Positions 4,568 to 6,117 of a stretch of DNA of 6,117 bases are shown piece by piece. Within the stretch, counting starts at the first letter, position 1. Each line of letters begins with the position of its first letter. The stretch spans positions 1-6,117 of the forward strand of contig CAJXAU010000112.1 in NCBI GenBank assembly GCA_913050205.1, written 5' to 3'. A program made the translations under genes and the position numbers. The DNA is from an uncultured Verrucomicrobiota bacterium (GTDB taxonomy: Bacteria; Verrucomicrobiota; Verrucomicrobiia; Limisphaerales; UBA1096). Under the pieces are notes generated by a model that saw only the letters and a list, made by a program, of their open reading frames with translations, was not told the origin of the DNA and ran no database searches.

Positions 4568-6117
4568 TTACAACTCTTTCTGATTAGGCGGCACCTTGGC
4601 CAAGGCCAGACCGTCACTGTTTTGTTCAAAGTAACTCGCGGCCCAGTCACTTGGAAAAAGTAGCACCGGGTTTTTGTCCGAATCCCAGCCAAAACGGGAA
4701 CCGGTCGGTGGCGACAATCTATCCATCTCCTCCTCGGAAAACTCCTCCGGCAGCCAACGCACCACCTGCCACGGCGCCGGTTCGAGCCGGGTGACCGCGT
4801 TGTACTCGCTCTCGAGCCGGAACTGTACCACGTCAAACTGCAGTGGCCCAACTGCCGCCAAGACTGGAATTGCCACAGCACTGCCCTTCAGGCTGAGGCA
4901 CTGGATGGCACCTTCCTGCAGCAGTTGGTCCAGCCCTTGTCGGAATTGTTTGAACTTGCCGGTATCTGCGTTGTGCAGGTATGAAAAACTCTCTGGCGTG
5001 AACCGGGGGATCTCGTGAAACTCAACTCCCTTACGGGTGGTCAGCGTGTCACCGATCCCAAAATCAGAGTGCCCCACCAGACCGATGATGTCCCCCGCAT
5101 AAGCTTCGTTAACCGTCTCACGTTCCTTGCCAAACAATCGGTGTGAACTGGCCAGACGCACTTTTTTGCCAGTGCGCGAATGAAACACCGTCATGTCCCT
5201 TTCAAACCGGCCGGAGCAGATTCGAATGTACGCGATGCGATCCCGATGCTTCGGATCCATGTTCGCCTGAATCTTGAAGATGAATCCGGAAAACTCCGCA
5301 TCGGTCGGCTCGATCATCTCAACACTGGAGGCACGCCCCTTGGGTGATGGCGCATGTTCAAGAAATCCCTGCAGGATCAGTTCGACCCCGAAGTTGTTCA
5401 TCGCGCTGCCGAAAAAAACCGGGGTTGTTCGACCTGCCAATATTTCTTTGTCATCGAATTCCGCCCCAGCCAACTCGAGCATTTCCAATTCCTCCGTCAC
5501 CTTCTCGAGGAGGTCGCTCGGGACGCGTTCCTTTACGAAGTCATCCGTGATGTCGCCCACTTCGACTGGTGCCATGTACGCCCCGCCGGTCGTCCGCTCA
5601 AACAGGTGCACCTGTTTGCTCAACCGATCGTACACGCCCTTGAAATCGTTCCCGTCGCCGATCGGCCAGTTTACCGGGAACGGTTTTAGGTCTAGCACAC
5701 TCTCCACCTCGTCGAGTAACTCGATCGCCCCCTTGCTCGGGCGGTCGCACTTGTTAATGAACGTGAAAATCGGCACACCCCGTTGGCGGCACACCTCGAA
5801 CAACTTTTTTGTCTGTGCCTCAATGCCCTTCGCCGCATCGAGCACCATCACCACGGCATCCACCGCAGTGAGCACCCTGTAGGTGTCCTCCGAAAAATCC
5901 TTATGGCCCGGAGTATCAAGCAGATTGATCTGATAGCCTCGATAGTCAAACTGCAGAACGGTTGAGCTGACTGAGATTCCACGTTTCCGTTCCAGCTCCA
6001 TCCAGTCGGATGTCGTCGCACGTTGGTTCTTCCGCGAACGCACCGAACCAGCCAACTGAATTGCGCCGCCGTACATCAGCATCTTTTCAGTCAACGTCGT
6101 CTTGCCCGCGTCAGGGT
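4568..6117 (-). CDS. prfC: Peptide chain release factor 3 (RF3), 5' truncated by window edge
   Basis: RF3 is the translational GTPase that speeds removal of RF1 and RF2 from the ribosome after peptide release. About 515 codons are present, from PDAGKTT of the P-loop (6115-6095) to the TAA at 4570-4568. Roughly 20 N-terminal residues lie beyond the window, so the full protein would be about 535 residues, close to the 529 of E. coli RF3. A TTG at 6094 lies inside the P-loop region and is not the start. Conserved blocks in order are SDWMELERKRGIS, DTPGHKDFSEDTYR (G3, from 5917), NKCD (G4, 5755-5744), TPVFFGSAMNNFGV, FIFKIQANMDPKHRDRIAYIR and LQFDVVQFRLESEYN. These distinguish RF3 from EF-G. No motif is missing in the visible part. 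It is upstream of uup on the same strand, so the two ribosome factors are probably co-transcribed. Its C-terminal tail carries palindrome copy 6. Confidence 0.97.
   Translation of the reverse strand, partial: PDAGKTTLTEKMLMYGGAIQLAGSVRSRKNQRATTSDWMELERKRGISVSSTVLQFDYRGYQINLLDTPGHKDFSEDTYRVLTAVDAVVMVLDAAKGIEAQTKKLFEVCRQRGVPIFTFINKCDRPSKGAIELLDEVESVLDLKPFPVNWPIGDGNDFKGVYDRLSKQVHLFERTTGGAYMAPVEVGDITDDFVKERVPSDLLEKVTEELEMLELAGAEFDDKEILAGRTTPVFFGSAMNNFGVELILQGFLEHAPSPKGRASSVEMIEPTDAEFSGFIFKIQANMDPKHRDRIAYIRICSGRFERDMTVFHSRTGKKVRLASSHRLFGKERETVNEAYAGDIIGLVGHSDFGIGDTLTTRKGVEFHEIPRFTPESFSYLHNADTGKFKQFRQGLDQLLQEGAIQCLSLKGSAVAIPVLAAVGPLQFDVVQFRLESEYNAVTRLEPAPWQVVRWLPEEFSEEEMDRLSPPTGSRFGWDSDKNPVLLFPSDWAASYFEQNSDGLALAKVPPNQKEL
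4594..4605. repeat. CTTGGCCAAG palindrome, copy 6 (in prfC)
   Basis: A perfect 12-bp palindrome, CCTTGGCCAAGG, with the 10-bp core at 4595-4604. On the coding strand it is read GCC TTG GCC AAG GTG (ALAKV) in the C-terminal tail of RF3, nine codons before the stop. It is only about 30 bp from intergenic copy 5. Confidence 0.8.

Noticed and set aside
801..4605. CRISPR array or insertion-sequence ends formed by the repeated palindrome
   Set aside because: Spacing is irregular (from about 45 bp to 1.6 kb), most copies lie inside intact genes, and there is no transposase, target duplication or regular spacer.
4222..4881. 219-codon minus-strand frame spanning the prfC-uup junction
   Set aside because: It is out of frame with both well-supported genes, and its Trp/Arg/Ser-rich translation looks like a frame shadow.
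5274..5882. 202-codon plus-strand frame antisense to prfC
   Set aside because: Serine-rich, low-complexity translation opposite conserved RF3 GTPase motifs; a shadow.
6092..6094. TTG at 6094 as the prfC start codon
   Set aside because: The frame continues upstream through PDAGKTT, the RF3 P-loop, to the window edge, so the true start is outside.

Overview
The window looks like part of a chromosome from a PVC-superphylum bacterium, most likely Verrucomicrobiota, with Planctomycetota as the main alternative. The evidence is the DUF1553-DUF1501 gene pair, which is hugely expanded in those phyla, the HU/IHF-like protein with the ELRNFGVF and GRNP pattern common there, and a moderately high GC content. 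This placement is inference from gene content; there is no rRNA gene in the window.

Layout. Two genes on the + strand open the window: the C-terminal part of a DUF1553 (PSD1-type) protein (1-704), followed one base later by a complete DUF1501 protein with a twin-arginine signal (706-2145). A 117-bp gap holds a repeat and a possible promoter, then comes a HU/IHF-family DNA-binding protein (2263-2649). It runs tail-to-tail, with a 7-bp overlap, into a minus-strand pair: a Uup-type ABC-F ATPase (4535-2643) preceded by peptide chain release factor 3, prfC (6117-4568, 5' end beyond the window). prfC and uup are 32 bp apart and are probably one translation-related operon. The DUF1553/DUF1501 pair is probably an exported or periplasmic function tied to polymer degradation, though its biochemistry is not settled.

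The gene content is ordinary. I see no defence system, mobile element, CRISPR array or RNA gene. The one signal the genes do not explain is a palindromic word, CTTGGCCAAG, present six times in 6.1 kb (about 0.01 expected by chance). Two copies lie inside an identical 20-bp sequence that sits 2-5 bp beyond a stop codon, in the only two intergenic gaps longer than one base. The other four are inside three different genes, and all four are read in the same frame as Leu-Ala-Lys. This resembles a highly iterated palindrome of the cyanobacterial HIP1 kind.
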